From the NCBI RefSeq assembly GCF_033115175.1, contig NC_084835.1:62726448-62790447 (forward strand): a DNA stretch of 64,000 bases, written 5' to 3'. This stretch comes from Lepus europaeus. Taxonomy: Eukaryota > Chordata > Mammalia > Lagomorpha > Leporidae. The notes below the pieces were generated by a model, which was not told the origin of the DNA, searched no databases, and saw nothing but the letters and a program-made list of their open reading frames with translations. Below are positions 17,304-30,328 of the stretch, piece by piece (the stretch's first letter is position 1; each line of letters begins with the position of its first letter). The translations under genes were made by a program, and so were the position numbers.

Positions 17304-17978
17304 AACGAAGCATTTTTTTTATTGGACTTAAACTGCCTTTGTGAGCAAAGATGTTTGTTGGTGAATTATATATGGCTTAAAAATTGCCCTTTGATTTACA
17401 TTGTAAAATTCAGGAAATCACTTTGCTACATGAGTATATAACGAGATAAAACTGGGAGGAGAGTGTCCCTTGGCACCAGTGTCTGGGTGGTTCCCAGCCT
17501 GGTACACAGTACTGGGGTCATTTACGTCCTGTGAAGACTGGGGGCCGGATACATTCGGGGCTGTTTTGGCTGCCTTCATTTTCGGAATGCAGACATGATG
17601 ACTGACCATATTTCTGTAGAGTTCCACATCAATTTGCAGCACCATTTATATTAGACCAAGCCAAACTAACTTATCTTTGTTAGTAGCCCGAGTTCCATTC
17701 CTACTTTTCCTCTCATATGTGTGCATTGCAAGAGGAGAGATTATTTAAGGCCCAGATATCTTGCTGTAAATGAATATTTTTTGTGGATTGGCACCAAAAG
17801 ACTATGCCTTTGGATTTCCAGTCATTTCACAATAGTCACTGAAATCAGAGTTGGCGAGAATAATGCAGTATAATTTTGTTTAATCAAAGAGCTGTGAACA
17901 TAAGATATAGGCAGAGAAAAATATATGTTTACTCATTTATGTACTTTTCAATACAAGTATTCTAACAAAATAAAAAAC
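17304..17978. other. Unique sequence, nothing recognised
   Basis: No repeat or exon recognised. Confidence 0.4.
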
Positions 17979-17989
17979 AGTACTATTTT

Positions 17990-18326
17990 GGCCGGCGCCG
18001 TGGCTTAACAGGCTAATCCTCCGCCTTGCGGCGCCGGCACACTGGGTTCTAGTCCCGGTCGGGGCGCCAGATTCTGTCCCGGTTGCCCCTCTTCCAGGAC
18101 AGCTCTCTGCTATGGCCCGGGAAGGCAGTGGAGGATGGCCCAAGTCTTTGGGCCCTGCACCCGCATGGGAGACCAGGAGAAGCACCTGGCTCCTGGCTTA
18201 GGATCAGCAAGATGCGCTGGCCGCAGCGGCCATTGGAGGGTGAACCAACGGCAAAAAGGAAGACCTTTCTCTCTGTCTCTCTCTCTCACTATCCACTCTG
18301 CCTGTCAAAAAAAAAAAAAAAAAAAA
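17990..18326 (+). mobile_element. CSINE, full length, young
   Basis: Starts GGCCGGCGCCGTGG and ends in poly(A). Flanked by AGTACTATTTT at 17979-17989 and 18327-18337, a perfect duplication. Confidence 0.93.
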
Positions 18327-18337
18327 AGTACTATTTT

Positions 18338-19818
18338 GTTTGAATCCCTACAGAATTATTTCTTCAAAAACCTTTTTAGTAAACACATTCAAGATAAAAA
18401 TATAAAATATGTGTATTCCTCTTTTCTAGTCCCTAACACTGAGAATTTTGCAGAAACACTTTTCTTGCTAATAAAATTAAGTAGTTATTATCAACTGAGA
18501 TTTTATTGTCGGAGACATTAATAAATCTTCCATAGAGTACATTTTTTTTTTTTTGGTAAGAGGTTTAGAATTTGGAAATTCAGGCAGATAAAATGCTGTG
18601 GTTAATATGGCATGGTAAATGATGTCAGGAAGCAAATAGAATTCTTGATAAAGAGCAAGAAAATTCAAAAGACTAATTTAGTGACCTAAATGCTAATCCT
18701 TCCGCTTATGTAACCACACGGCTCAGTGTGTTTGGAGCACTAAATACAACTTGAGTGCTTGCTCATTTGATTGCACGGTTTCTTCCATTTGTATTCCTAA
18801 CTTCATTTTAGCTTCATGCATGAGAACATTTCTTGACTTGAGATTATAACATTAGAAAAAACTCAATACATTTATGATAATAATAATAATAATAATAATA
18901 ATAGTAATAATACTAGGTTTTGGGAAAACCTAAAAGTGATTTGAATGCATTACTAATAATACAGTGGTGGGTTGCTCCCCAGTTTTATTCTGTCTTCTCT
19001 TAGAGTGTCAACTGACTGTTATCTTCTGTAAACAACCAACACACAATTAAAGTGCACACTGGCAGCTTCGTCAGTCTTCCAGTCCCATGACTGTTGGTCC
19101 CTAGAATATTTTTTATTCATACAGTATATCCTGATGAAGGCAGAGATAGGGTGATGAATACTTTCCAAGACTTATGTTATTATAAAATAAATGAAGAGGA
19201 ATTTAATAATGCTATCATTGGCAAAAAAAAAAAAAATCCCGGCTTTGATTAAGTCATTGGCAATGAAACATAACATTTACAAATACATTGCACAGAGCAT
19301 CTAGCTAGCCTGTAAGTATGAGTCATCCTCAATGAAAATACCAAATCATAGCAAAACTAAAAACAAAGTGAAATGAAAAGAAAAAAAATCTTATTTCAGG
19401 CATGATTAGGGCCATGAGTCAAAACAGGCAAGTTGATGTGTGGCCATTGCTAATGCAACATAATTTTAGAAAGTTATTTAGTGATTGTATAAATGTGGCA
19501 TGTCTGGAAAATGGTAATCAGACAGGTTTACACAATAGTTGCAGTGTATAATTACTTAGCCATGCGCCCACAGTCATTTGGAAAGAAATTGTAAATTGCA
19601 CTTCTAAAAGGCAGCTTTGGATTGCAACCCCTGCAACTGAAGGCTGAGTACATAGCCTGTTCTATCCCTTGAAAGTGACAAGACCCCAGAAGTGTCAGAG
19701 GCCGCCCCATTTCAACAGCAATGGGGATCTGTACCTTGGTTGCCTTCTCTTTCACCTCAAATATGTCTGCACGTTGAACTTATGGCTGAAAGACAACACT
19801 AAGATATTAGGTTGTTTC
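18338..19818. other. AT-rich unique region with a (TAA)n microsatellite
   Basis: Mostly unique sequence with a TAA microsatellite (see the next entry) and A-runs at 19224 and 19380. No exon or transposon recognised. Confidence 0.4.
18872..18912 (+). repeat. (TAA)n microsatellite
   Basis: About thirteen near-perfect TAA units with one TAG interruption. Confidence 0.9.
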
Positions 19819-20119
19819 TTTTATTATTATTATTTATTTATTTATTTGAAAGCAGAGTTACAGAGAGGCAGAGGCTGGTTCACTCCCCAGATGGCCTCAA
19901 TGGCTGGAGCTGCGCCGAGCTGAAGCCAGGAGCCAGGAGTTGCTTCCAGGTCTCCCACATGGGTCAGGGGCCCAAGGACTTGGGCCATCTTCTACTGCTT
20001 TCCCCAGGCCATAGCAGAGGGCTGGATCAGAAGTGGAGCAGCCCGGACTTGAACCAGTGCCCATCTGGGATGCTGGCACCACAGGTGGAGGCTTTACCTG
20101 CTACGCCACGATGCCTTCC
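19819..20119 (-). mobile_element. CSINE, older copy
   Basis: Antisense CSINE: TATTTATTTATTTATTTGAA start, GGGGCCCAAGGACTTGGGCC core, CTACGCCACGATGCC end. Its GA-rich tract is shorter than usual. Confidence 0.85.
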
Positions 20120-20263
20120 CCTAGGTTAGGTTTCAGAGTGAATAATCCAGCTGTGGGATCCTGTGATTCATAAAATCTTATAATCTTAAAGATGGACAAA
20201 AGGGGAAGAGGAGCCACAGCATCTATTAAAATCCAGGACATGTTTACCTTAATGTCTAAAACT

Positions 20264-20596
20264 AGGGGCCGGTGCTGTGGTGCAGTGGGTTAATGCCCTG
20301 GCCTGAAGCGCCAGCATCCCATATGGGTGCTGGTTTGAGACCTGGCTGCTCCACTTCCTGTCCAGCTCTCTGCTATGGCCTGGGATAGCAGTAGAAGATG
20401 AGCCAAATCCTTGGGCCCCTGCACACACGTGGGAGACTTGGAAGAAGCTCCTGGCTTCAGATTGACACAGCTCTGGCCATTGCAGCCATCTGGGGAGTGA
20501 ACCATCGGATGGAAGACCTCTCTCTCTCTCTCTCTCTGCCTCTCCTCTTTGTATAACTCTGACTTTCAAATAAATAAATAAATAAATCTTTAAAAA
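20264..20596 (+). mobile_element. CSINE, middle-aged subfamily
   Basis: Sense copy starting GGGGCCGGTGCTGTGGTGCA with a CATCCCATATGGG B-box region, CT-rich 3' part and AAATAAATAAATAAATAAAT tail. Flanked by AATGTCTAAAACT at 20251-20263 and 20597-20609. Confidence 0.9.
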
Positions 20597-20960
20597 AATG
20601 TCTAAAACTGATGAGATTGACTTCTGAGCCTTGGAATGGAGTTATAGATTTGGGAATCAGGCTGTGGAAATAAAAATTAGGATTGATGATAGAAGTATGC
20701 GTGGAAGGATATATGGGATTTTGCACTGTGAGAGCTTTAAACTGAATGAGATGACAGAGGAATAATTTATGTGTGCATGCACCTGTGTGTATCAAAGAAC
20801 AAACACTGAAATACAAAGCAAGTCATTTTTTGCATTTTACTGCTTTATTTTGAATTTGTGTACAAAAATGAATACTTTTGAGAACAAGTCACATAACATA
20901 GTAGGAAAACTTTTGCTTAAAGCAAATAATAGGACTGACAAGACTTCTGTGCCATAGTTC

Positions 20961-21298
20961 CATTTTTTTTTAAGATTTCTTTTATTTACTTGAAAGAGTT
21001 ACAGAGAGAGGTAGACACACACACACACACACACAGATCTTCCATCTGCTGGTTCACTCCCCAAATAGCCACAATGGCTGGAGCTGAGCTGATCTGAAGC
21101 CAGGAGCCAGAAGTCTCCTTAAGGTCTCCCACATGGGTGCAGGGGCCCAAAGACTTGGGCAATCCCCTGCTGCTTCCCCAGGTGCATTAGCAGGGAGCTG
21201 GGTCAGAAGTGGAGCAGCAGGGACTCAAACTGGCACCCATATGGGATGCCAGTGCCACAGGCCAGGGCTATAACTTGCTGCGCCACAGTGCCAGCCCC
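20961..21298 (-). mobile_element. CSINE with internal (CA)n
   Basis: Antisense CSINE flanked by GTGCCATAGTTC at 20949-20960 and 21299-21310. A CA dinucleotide run (21015-21034) sits where other copies have the GA-rich tract. Confidence 0.9.
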
Positions 21299-21310
21299 GT
21301 GCCATAGTTC

Positions 21311-22828
21311 TTATGACATGAACTGTAGCCTTAAGAAAAACCAACAACTTCAGAACATAATTTCTATATCATAGAATTATCTCAGAGCCTGAGCTTAGGA
21401 TTGAATGTAATTGCCTTTGTACTAATACAAAGTAGATATATAAGCTTCAATGAATGACCAATTCCATGATAAGCTTTTATATTTTATTTTTTTATAGTAA
21501 GTACTTTTTATTCTCTTTATGCCCACCAAAGTCCATGCTATGAATGCCAGTAAAGACCTGAGTGTTAGCTTAAGGTCACTCTGTGTGGACTTAATAAGAC
21601 AGGGAAAAGGCCTGAAGATGAAGTGAGTCCCACAAATGTCTATTTCACAGGCATTGAAATTAATTTAAAACTGAATTTACGTAATTAAAATAAAATAGAA
21701 ATAATTTATTAAACAATTAAGTTATTCAGTTTGAATATACAAGATTTTTGTTTCCTGAACTCTAGTTAGAAATTTAGAGATGGTCAAAGTAATTTTGAAA
21801 GAACTTCACTTTGTTCTGATAACAGCTGTGGTCATTTTTAAGGGGGGATTTGCAATGGAGAATGTTCAAGGAACTCTTCTTGAAGTCTAACACCATAAAC
21901 ATTTATTGGTAATGCCACTCACTTGAACTAGGCTTTGTCTGGTTTCATCTCCACAGATCTGGTCTGTAGATTTTATCTTGGATTCCAACACAGAATATAG
22001 TCTTTGTTCATAAAGTAAGCAAAACATAGAAATAGCAATGTAAGTTTTCTCTTATCACACTGGTATCATTCCTCAGGAAGTGCATTTACATGGTATCATT
22101 AAGATCACTTCAATTTTGGCTTTCCTTAGACCACAATAAAGGTCTCAAGATGGGGTCTACTTGGCACAAATAATTACAGAAAAACTGGGAATTTTACCAC
22201 TGCAAAAGACAAAGCAGTTAATTTAGGTTAAAAACAGTTGATCCTGTTCTATCCTTATTGAATACCTACATTGATCATTGTCCAATCTTCCCACAGCAGT
22301 GCTGGAATATTGGACTCTAGTGAGCATTCCGAAACCATTTTGAATTGAGGAGCATTTGAAATATATTAACGCCTAATTTTCAGGCTGCCTTGTGAAAAAT
22401 CTCGTTCTCATGCTTTTATCCCTAGATGACTCACATAGCTTCATGTTTTTATATTTAGTATTTGTTCTGAAATGTTAGATTTCCCTGCATCTCACTCCCC
22501 CTACTGCTGAGCTGCTGCATGCACTCCGTACATAAGAATAAATGCCATGATTCAATGTACTTTTTCTATGAAAGGGATGCCCACTTTTGCTACCCTCTCG
22601 CCCTGACAAAGTGTGAGGTCATACAGAAAATAAACTTTGCTTGTTATCACCATCATTCCCAGCATAAAGTCACTTTGTATTCTTTATGAATTCTTTGAAT
22701 TGAGCGTCACACTGGGAAATGTGAAAAAAATGCCTGTTACAAGGCTCAGTGTCAGTTTTTCTTAATGAGAAGGATTAACGCTGGCCATTCTTCCCATTAC
22801 CATTTCCCCCTTCCTCCTGTCTTTTAAA
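21311..22828. other. Unique AT-rich sequence, nothing recognised
   Basis: About 1.5 kb in which I recognise no transposon, exon or RNA gene. Confidence 0.4.
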
Positions 22829-23855
22829 AAATTTACTTATTTTTATTTATTTATCCCCCCAAAGAAACTTTTTATGTAAGGACTACAGACTTCATCCATT
22901 TCATAAGTACAACTTTAGGAATATGGTGATTCTTCTCACCATACCTGCCCTCTCACCCACTCTCCCACGCCTCTTCCTCCTCCCTCTCCCATTCCCAGTC
23001 CCACTCTCCACCAAGATCCATTTTTATTAACTTTATACACAGAAGATCAACTCTATACTAAGGTAAAGAGTTCAACAGTTTGCATGGAAAACAAAAACAA
23101 AACAAAACAAAACAAAAAACTGTTCCTCAACAGTTGAGACAAGGGCTGTTAAAAGTCATTGCATCTTGAAGCTAATTTCACTTTTTTTTTAGAAACTTAA
23201 TTAACTTTATAGAAGCACCCAAGAATGATACATCTTTTGCCAGCATTTAAACATAATTATAATAGCACTCTTTGAGGACAGAGGTCCTGCATGGGAAGTT
23301 AGTGCACAGTGACCCTTGTTGTTAATTTAACAGTTAACACTCTTAGGTCATTAGTGATCACCTGAAGCTCTTGACATGAGCTGCCACGGCTATGGAAGCC
23401 TTTTGAATTCACAAACTCCATCAGTATTTAGACAAGGCCATAAGCAAAGAGAAAGTTCTCTCCTCCCTTCAGAGAAAAGAACCTCCTTCTTTGATGACTA
23501 CTTCTTTCTAATGGGGTCTCACCCACCAAGGTCCTTCATGTAGGACATTTTTTTGCCACAGCATCTTAGCTTTCCATGCCTTAAATGCTCTTGTGGACTT
23601 TTCAGCCAGACAAGAATGCCATAATGGCTGACTCTGAGGTCAGAATGCTATTTAAAGTGATTGTCATTCTATGAGTCTGTTGTGTGTGGACTGCTTCCCA
23701 TGTTGGAGCAGTCACTCCTTTTCAATTCTATTTATTATTATTACCGAGCCTTTAGTCCTATCAATATGATCACTTTAACACTTAAGATGATATTTTTACC
23801 AACTAACTTAAGGGGGCTTGTGGTCCCATGGCAAGTTTTTAAACTGTACTCCTAG
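22829..23855 (-). mobile_element. L1 3' UTR fragment (rabbit-type L1)
   Basis: Antisense L1 3' UTR. It shares the ordered segments ATTCTATGAGTCTGTTGTGT, GGCTATGGAAGCCTTTTGAA and CTTCAGAGAAAAGAACCTCC with the L1 copies at 39.4-40.1 kb and, in the opposite sense, at 56.5-57.7 kb. No ORF2 part is present, so it is a short 5'-truncated copy. Confidence 0.8.
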
Positions 23856-23924
23856 AAGTAAGTCCATAGGAATGTATGCAGAACTACACAGCTTTACAAT
23901 TACAAACTTCATAGACTTCATAAT

Positions 23925-24050
23925 TACAATTTTAGGAACATGATGATTTTTCCCACTGTGTGGGAAAAAATCTGAGTGAAGAGAAAGAGGAGTTGGGAGT
24001 ACGGGTGGGAGGATGGGAACAGTAGGAAGAATCACCATGTTCCTAAATTT
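23925..24050. repeat. Two facing L1 3' end scraps
   Basis: TTTTAGGAACATGATGATTT at 23930 is partly mirrored by ATCACCATGTTCCTAAATTT at 24029. The left piece is antisense and the right piece, with its GGTGGGAGG run, is sense. Confidence 0.45.
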
Positions 24051-24391
24051 TTTTTTTAATGTGAAACAGACATAGAGAGACAGAGACAGATGGTGGAGGT
24101 TGAGGAAGATAGAGACACAGAGAGAAATAGAGCTCCCATCAGCTAGTTCAAGCCTCAAATGCCTGCAATGGCTGAACTGCACTGGGCTGAAGCTGGGAGT
24201 CTGGAACTTAATCTGTGTTTCTCACTTGATGGCAGAGACTCAAGCACTTGGGCCATCACCCTTGCCTCCCAGGATGCACATTAACAGGAAGTTGGAGTCA
24301 GGAGCAAGAACTGGGACTCAAACTCAAGCATTCCAATATGAGACACAGGTCTCCTGAACAATGGCTTAACCAGTAGGCCAAATACCTGTTG
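24051..24391 (-). mobile_element. CSINE-related SINE, old
   Basis: GA-rich tract, GACTCAAGCACTTGGGCCATC core and a GCCAAATACCTGTTG end in antisense order. More diverged than the standard CSINE. Confidence 0.65.
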
Positions 24392-24448
24392 CAGTGTCTC
24401 CTTAATTTACCCACTTCTCTTTTTAAAATTTTTTTATTTTAACGTTAA

Positions 24449-24763
24449 TTTTTTATTTGACAGGTAGAGATATAGACAGTGTGAGAGAGAGACAGAGAGA
24501 AAGATCTTCCTTCCGTTGGTTCACTCCCCAAGTGGCCGCTACAGCTGGCACTGCGCCGATCCAAAACCAGGAGCCAGGTGCCTCCTCCTGGTCTCCCATG
24601 CGGGTGCAGGTGCCCAAGCACTTGGGCCATCCTCCACTGCCCTCCCGGGCCACCATAGAGAGCTGGACTAGAAGAGGAGCAACTGGTACTAGAACCCGGC
24701 GCCCATATGGGATGCTGGCACCGCAGGCGGAGGATTAACCAAGTGAGCCACAGCATCGGCCCC
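24449..24763 (-). mobile_element. CSINE, fairly young
   Basis: Antisense copy: TTGACAGGTAGAGATATAGA start, GCCCAAGCACTTGGGCC core, GAGCCACAGCATCGGCCC end. The segment after it (24764-24812) looks like the A-tail side of another truncated SINE. Confidence 0.85.
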
Positions 24764-24993
24764 TTTATTTATTTTTAAAGATTTGTTTTTGTTTATTTAT
24801 TTGACAGAGTTGTCTGACTATATCTCTCAAATTTATCCATTTCGTCAGCAAACATTTATCATAATAAGCCTACTGATTTTCAGAAACTTTGTCTAACAAT
24901 GACAATATTAAAAGGATGCATTACAAATGATTGTAGCACAACTTGTGAAGAGGCACTCTAGGTGGAGAACACAGTTGTTAAGAATGTGCATTT

Positions 24994-25407
24994 CAGGGGT
25001 GGGTGTTGCAGCACAGCTGGTTAAGTCACCACTCTTGCGCCCACATCCCATATCAGAGTGCCAGCATGAGTCTCACTCCTGTGCTTCTGATCCAGCTTCT
25101 CTGCTCATATGCCTTGGGAGGCAGCAGATGATGACTCAAGTCTTTGGGTTCCTGCCATCCATGTAGGCGACCTAGACGGATTTTCTCACCCCTGGCTTCA
25201 GCCTGACCCAGCCCCAGCTTTGTGGGATAGAAGATGTATTCCCTCCTCCTTCCCTCCCTCCCTCCTCTTCCTTCCTTCCTTCCTTCCTCCCTTCCTTCCT
25301 TCCTTTGTCCTTCGATCCTTCCTCTCTCTGTCTCTCTCTCCCCCAATTCCCTGCTGTCCTCCATGTCACTCTGCTTTTCAAATAAATGAATAACTTTTTT
25401 TAAAAAA
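24994..25407 (+). mobile_element. CSINE-related SINE with an expanded (CTTC)n tract
   Basis: Sense SINE with a CATCCCATATCAGAGTGCC B-box region and GGTTCCTGCCATCC core. Its pyrimidine-rich 3' part has grown into a CTTC/CCTT microsatellite at about 25243-25345. Flanked by AAGAATGTGCATTTCAG and AAGAATGTACATTTTCAG. Confidence 0.8.
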
Positions 25408-25424
25408 AAGAATGTACATTTTCA

Positions 25425-25570
25425 GCTTTGAGGTAACCCCTAAATTTTTCCACCTGCAAAACAGGGTAAGTGTACCTATCTCAGAAGATTTTTGTGAGGA
25501 AGTAATGGTACAAGACACATAAGGCTGTGCACCTAGATATGGTAGGTACTGAAAAACACGTTATTATCAT
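25425..25570 (+). repeat. MIR element
   Basis: CACCTGCAAAACAGGGTAAG, then CTATCTCAGAAGATTTTTGT and ATGGTAGGTACTGAAAAACA match the order of the MIR 3' half. Confidence 0.5.
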
Positions 25571-25689
25571 CACTAGTCTATAAGGATATTTCCAGGTATC
25601 CTGGAGTGGGCACTCATCTCTCAATCACTTGCCCCCACCCCTAGAAATGGCTTCATCTGGTTTCCTGCATCATTTTGACTCTGTCAGGG

Positions 25690-27340
25690 TTCACTCAGAG
25701 CAGAAGCACATGTGTGATGGGATGAGCGATTTAGTACAGGGATGAGACCTTGATGGGTAACAGGAGGAACTGGAGAAAGTGAGGATCCCAGAGGGAATTT
25801 GGAGTTTCAGAAAAGGAGGCATCAACCAAAGAAACGGAGATTATTCAGCTGCCAAATTAGATGAAAGGAAAAGTATGCAGTGGCTATAGAAGTTGTGCTT
25901 CTGTGTAACCATTGTCTGTGTGTGTCAGCCACTGAGAATCCATGGCAGGCCTGGGGCTGCTCTCACTCCATGTGGTCCTCAGCCAGAAGCAGCACAGTCT
26001 GTGGATGGTAGGGAAGAAAACATGAGCTGGATCGCACCTGCACCTCTGAGTCGGCTGCACCTGCATATGACCCAACAGCCTCCCAAAGATACCAACAGCT
26101 GCTTTGCTCCACCTCGGCAAATTGGTCTTTCAGACAAGGCCCTCTCACTCAAGACCTTACAGGGCAATAGATTCTGAGAAAATAGGTCTGCAGAGTTGAC
26201 AGATACCAGAGGCCATTGGTTATCAATGTAGCATCCACATATAGACTTCCTTAACTGTATTTAATTTCCAAATAAGGACAATAAGCAACATCACGATTGT
26301 ACCCAACATGACACAGCTATCATCCAAACATCTGAAAACAACACAGTCAGTCTGTTCAAAAGAGGACACAAATTCAGTGTATTGTTCTTGGAGTTGTGCT
26401 CATTCCTCTTGCAAGTAAGTTACATCCCACCCAGTGTTACCCTGCAGCTTATATATTGACATATAATAAAGTGAACCTATTAACAGTAGACAGAAAAGAT
26501 GGAGCAGAAAATAGGAAGAAAAAGGAGTTTTTGCATTGCATATTCCCTGATCCATTTTCTGGTGGATGATCCAAACCGTCCTTCCTAAAGGATCTGCTCC
26601 AGGAGCCATCCTGAATATATCAGGTTGTTGTACTTTTTCATTACATGTTATGGGAATTCTAACAAGCACTAGCAAGGTCTCCTGTGTCCCAGATGACGTC
26701 CTTCCCCACTGTGCAGTAGCAAACCAGTGTCCCTTGGTAATAAGTGTTAAAGACATCGGCAAGGACAGTCAATCCCTTCTGTGCGTGAAGGTTCAGAGGC
26801 ATGAATACAATTCCCTCTAACCAAGGCCATGTAACTTCCACTTTAATGGAGCCAACACTGTGTCCCCCCATGGAAGCATCTCTCTCTTGGGAACTGACCC
26901 ATAGGGTCCAAAGTTGCAGCTCTTGGAAGTCACAAATTTCATTATGGTAGAAGAATTGCTCCCATGCCTACTCTTTGGTTACTGGACATGTGAGTCTGGG
27001 TGTAGGAGAAACACCAATATGTACTGGTTGCTGACTCAGAAAACATACTGCATTCTAGAGAATGGTACCCCAGCCTGCAAAGTGTTACCACACAGTCAGT
27101 GACTGTCCTGAAGAGGCTACTCCTCTGTCTTTTTGGGCCAGCTGTTCAGGTGGCTGGAACTGGTGATGTTATATGCAGGTGCCCACAAACTATATTTGTT
27201 GTAAAATTAGTTCTGTTGGCAGATTCCAAACTATGTGGACAAGCCTGGTGGTACAAAAGGCATTCTGAGAGTCCACAGGTGGAGGGGAGGGGATTGGCAG
27301 AAGCATGCCAGGCAGAGAAGGCAAAATCAGTGAGAGTCTC
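25690..27340. repeat. Unclassified old repeat-like or unique region
   Basis: Composition and the phrase TTGGTTACTGGACATGTGAG suggest a decayed interior of an old LTR element, but I cannot place it with confidence. No intact frame. It could equally be unique DNA. Confidence 0.2.
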
Positions 27341-27597
27341 CCCGAGTTAGAATGAAGCACTGTCTTGTCCATGGTGGTGCCAGGTACTCAACCTGCCACC
27401 GCACTGGGGCTTATTGTTGTCTCTCTAATTGTGATTCTTAAAAAAGGGGGTTACCTTATATTCTATTTTACAGTTGAAAAGAAACAAGTATGTACAGATT
27501 CCCCAACCTGAAGAGATGGGCTAGATAGTGGATTGTATGACTAGGGATTGTTTTCTTTGACTGATTAATATGGCACATTCAAAAAATATATTAAGCT

Positions 27598-28078
27598 TGC
27601 CCCTCTGTTCACAGGAGCATTATTCACAATAGCCAATAGGTAGAAGCAGCCTGAGTATCCATGGATGGCTTTATGGATAAATAAAATGTGTCACATAGTC
27701 ACAAAATTAGTCAGCCTTAATAAAAAAAACAAGGAGAGTCATTCTGACACAAGCTACAAGAGGCACAGACCCTAACAACCTTGTGCTAAATGAAACCAGC
27801 CAGTCACCAAAGGACAATACTGTATAATCCTGGTTAGATAAGGTAACCAGAGCAGATTAGAGATGACCTGCGCCCAGAGGCAGTGGCGAGTGGGGAGTTG
27901 TTGTTGAATGGGTGCAGAGTTTCAGTTGAGAGAAGTGAAAAGTTCTGGAGATGGATGGTGGAGATGGTCACAGAGGGAGTGTACCTAACAGTCTGGAACT
28001 GTATACTTAAAAATGGTAAATGCAACACATTTTGTTATATACACATTTTACCATGCTTTAAAAAAATTAAAAATATAA
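27598..28078 (+). mobile_element. Ancient L1 (L1M-type) 3' end
   Basis: AGGAGCATTATTCACAATAG, then a CAGCCAGTCACCAAAGGACA segment, then GTTCTGGAGATGGATGGTGG and a tail ending in an A-rich stretch. This is the known order at the 3' end of old mammalian L1. Heavily mutated. Confidence 0.75.
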
Positions 28079-28289
28079 TAAGCCAGTTTTAATGTCTTGT
28101 GATTACTTTAAAATGTACTATATATTGGTGAAATGGTCATTTTTCCATTCATTATTGTATATAGCTGTTGTCTATATTCCCATTAAACTAGAATCATTTT
28201 ACTAGGTAGACTTCTTATTTGGTGAAGTATTAAGCCTTTTTACTGTAATGTAAGTTTAAAATATGTTATCTCAAAAATTAACAAGAAGA

Positions 28290-28350
28290 AAAGCAAATGA
28301 GAGAGGGAGAGGAGAGAGAAAGGGAGAGGAAGGGAGGGAGGAAGGGGACA
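28290..28350 (+). repeat. Purine-rich low-complexity tract
   Basis: GAGAGGGAGAGGAGAGAG-type run followed by GGAAGGGAGGGAGGAAGGGG. Probably the remains of an L1 or SINE end. Confidence 0.6.
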
Positions 28351-28432
28351 TCATTATGTTCTTAAATTGTCTCTACAAATCATATTGAATCTGTTAAAAA
28401 TTAATTAAAATTTAAAAAGCTGGGGCCAGCAC

Positions 28433-28755
28433 TGTGATGCAGTAGATTAATCCTTTGCCTGCGGTACCAGCATCCCATATGAGCACCAGTTCCAGTCCTG
28501 ATTGCTCCTCTTCTGAACCAGCTCTCTGCTGTGGGCTGGAAAAGCAATAGAAGGTGGTCCAAGTTCTTGGGCCCCTGCACTCGCATGGGAGACCTGGAAG
28601 AAGCACCTGACTCCTGGTTTCGGAACCTCACAGCTCCGGCAGTTGTGGCCATTTGGAGAGTGAACTACTGGAAGGAAGACCTGTTTCTCTGTCTCTCCCT
28701 CTCACTGTCTGTAATTCTACCTCTCAAATAAATAAATTTAAAAAAAATCTAAAAA
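28433..28755 (+). mobile_element. CSINE, middle-aged
   Basis: Starts GGGGCCAGCACTGTGATGCA, with CATCCCATATGAGC, a GGCCCCTGCACTCGCATGGG core and an AAATAAATAAATTT tail. TTAAAAAGCT recurs at both flanks. Confidence 0.85.
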
Positions 28756-29962
28756 AATTAAAAAGCTTTTAAAAATTAAGAAATAAAGTTAAAAACAAAG
28801 CAATAAAAATACAGCAAGCAAAGGGCTTTCAGTTACTAAAACTTCAGGAGGAATTAACTCCGTCTGATGCATTCCTGCAAACATCTGAGAATAGGAATGA
28901 CAGTTGAACTGCAGACAGAGGCTGTCAATCCCCAGTGTGGGACACCGGCCCTAGGAGACCACCTGAGGGGGGTGGTGATGTGGAAGGGGACATTGGAGTC
29001 ACTAAAGGTTATCCGGGGGTCTTGGGAAGTAAAATGACAAACAGTGCAGTAACTACCACCTGGGACCCCCGCCTACCTGATACCTCTTCCTTTATGAAAA
29101 CACCCCAATCACTAGGATCTCCAGTGTCCACACCTGACAGAGGCCAAGTGCTCTAGGGGCAGACACCCGACCCCAGCGTGGCCACTCAGATTCCCTCTCC
29201 TACAAATTTAAAATGTGGAAGGGAGAGAACCAGAGGGCAGTAGCCCTTGAGGTTGGGTCACAGTATTATAGCAGTGCTGCAAACAAAAGGACCCAAATCT
29301 CAGCACTGTGGTTCCGGCAGCTGTCCTGGCTCCTGCCATGTGAAGACAGATTTTCTCTTGTTCAATATTGCAGGATTGCTCCTAGTCCCGTTCTCCTCAG
29401 TTTCTGGTATTTAGGTGGTGCTTATTAGTTACAGCCCAAAGACCTGGAAAGAACACAGGGAAGCAGAGGAGACTCCTTGTTGCTGGACACTAGCAAGCCT
29501 CTTCCCCACTCACACTGCTCTTGGTGTTCAGAGTCGGGAGTGAGTGAGGACTGCAGACTGGAAGTGCACCCAACACCCACTCAGCAGGAACTTTTGACAG
29601 ATACCACTTGTTCTCATAACAAAGACTCTACTAATATATTGAGTATTTTCACACCACACACACACACACACACACACAGTACTTCCGAGTCACACTCAAT
29701 TGTTCCTTAAACAGCAATTGAAATAATGCAATTCCAACAGAACAAAATATATAAACCATGCCTTCAATTTTACTATAATAGGATTCAATTCGACCAGCCC
29801 TCTCTCTGTCTTAGTGGCTTAATAGAAGTTTGGGCATCTAATTTGAGGAATAGATACTCTATATAAATTTAGTTTAACATCATTAGATTATAGATCACTG
29901 CAGGAGATATGTACTTTCCTTCCTTCAGGGTTTTTTTTAGAGATGGGCTCATAAATAAAAAG
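28756..29962. other. Unique sequence with a (CA)n microsatellite
   Basis: Nothing recognised except a CA run at about 29655-29680. A frame at 28935-29156 has no recognisable domain. Confidence 0.4.
29655..29680 (+). repeat. (CA)n microsatellite
   Basis: About 13 CA units, in unique DNA. Confidence 0.9.
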
Positions 29963-29964
29963 AG

Positions 29965-30219
29965 AGTCCAGCACTGTGGTACAGAGGGTTAAAGCCCTGG
30001 CCTGCAGCGCCAGCATCCCATATGGGCTCCAGTTTGAGCTTGGCGGCTCCACTTGCAATTCAACTCCCTGTAAATGTGCCTGGAAAAGCAGTGGAGGATG
30101 GCTCAAGTCCTTAGGCCCCTGCACCTACATGGGAGATCTGGAAGAAGCTTCTGGCTCCTGGCTTTGGTTTGGCTCAGCTCCAGCTGTTGCAGCCATTTGG
30201 AGGTGAACCAGTAGTTGGA

Positions 30220-30260
<41 letters not shown>

Positions 30261-30328
30261 TCCCTCTCCCTCTCTCTGTAACTCTTTCAAATAAATAAAT
30301 AAGACAAATCTTTAAGAAGAAAAAAAAT
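29965..30328 (+). mobile_element. CSINE with an expanded (TC)n tract
   Basis: Sense CSINE (GTCCAGCACTGTGG start, CATCCCATATGGGCTCC B-box region) whose CT-rich 3' part has expanded to about 60 bases at 30220-30277, followed by AAATAAATAAATAAG. Confidence 0.85.

Noticed and set aside
23085-23122. AACAAAACAAAA-type tandem run
   Set aside because: Simple low-complexity sequence inside an L1 3' UTR; not a separate element.
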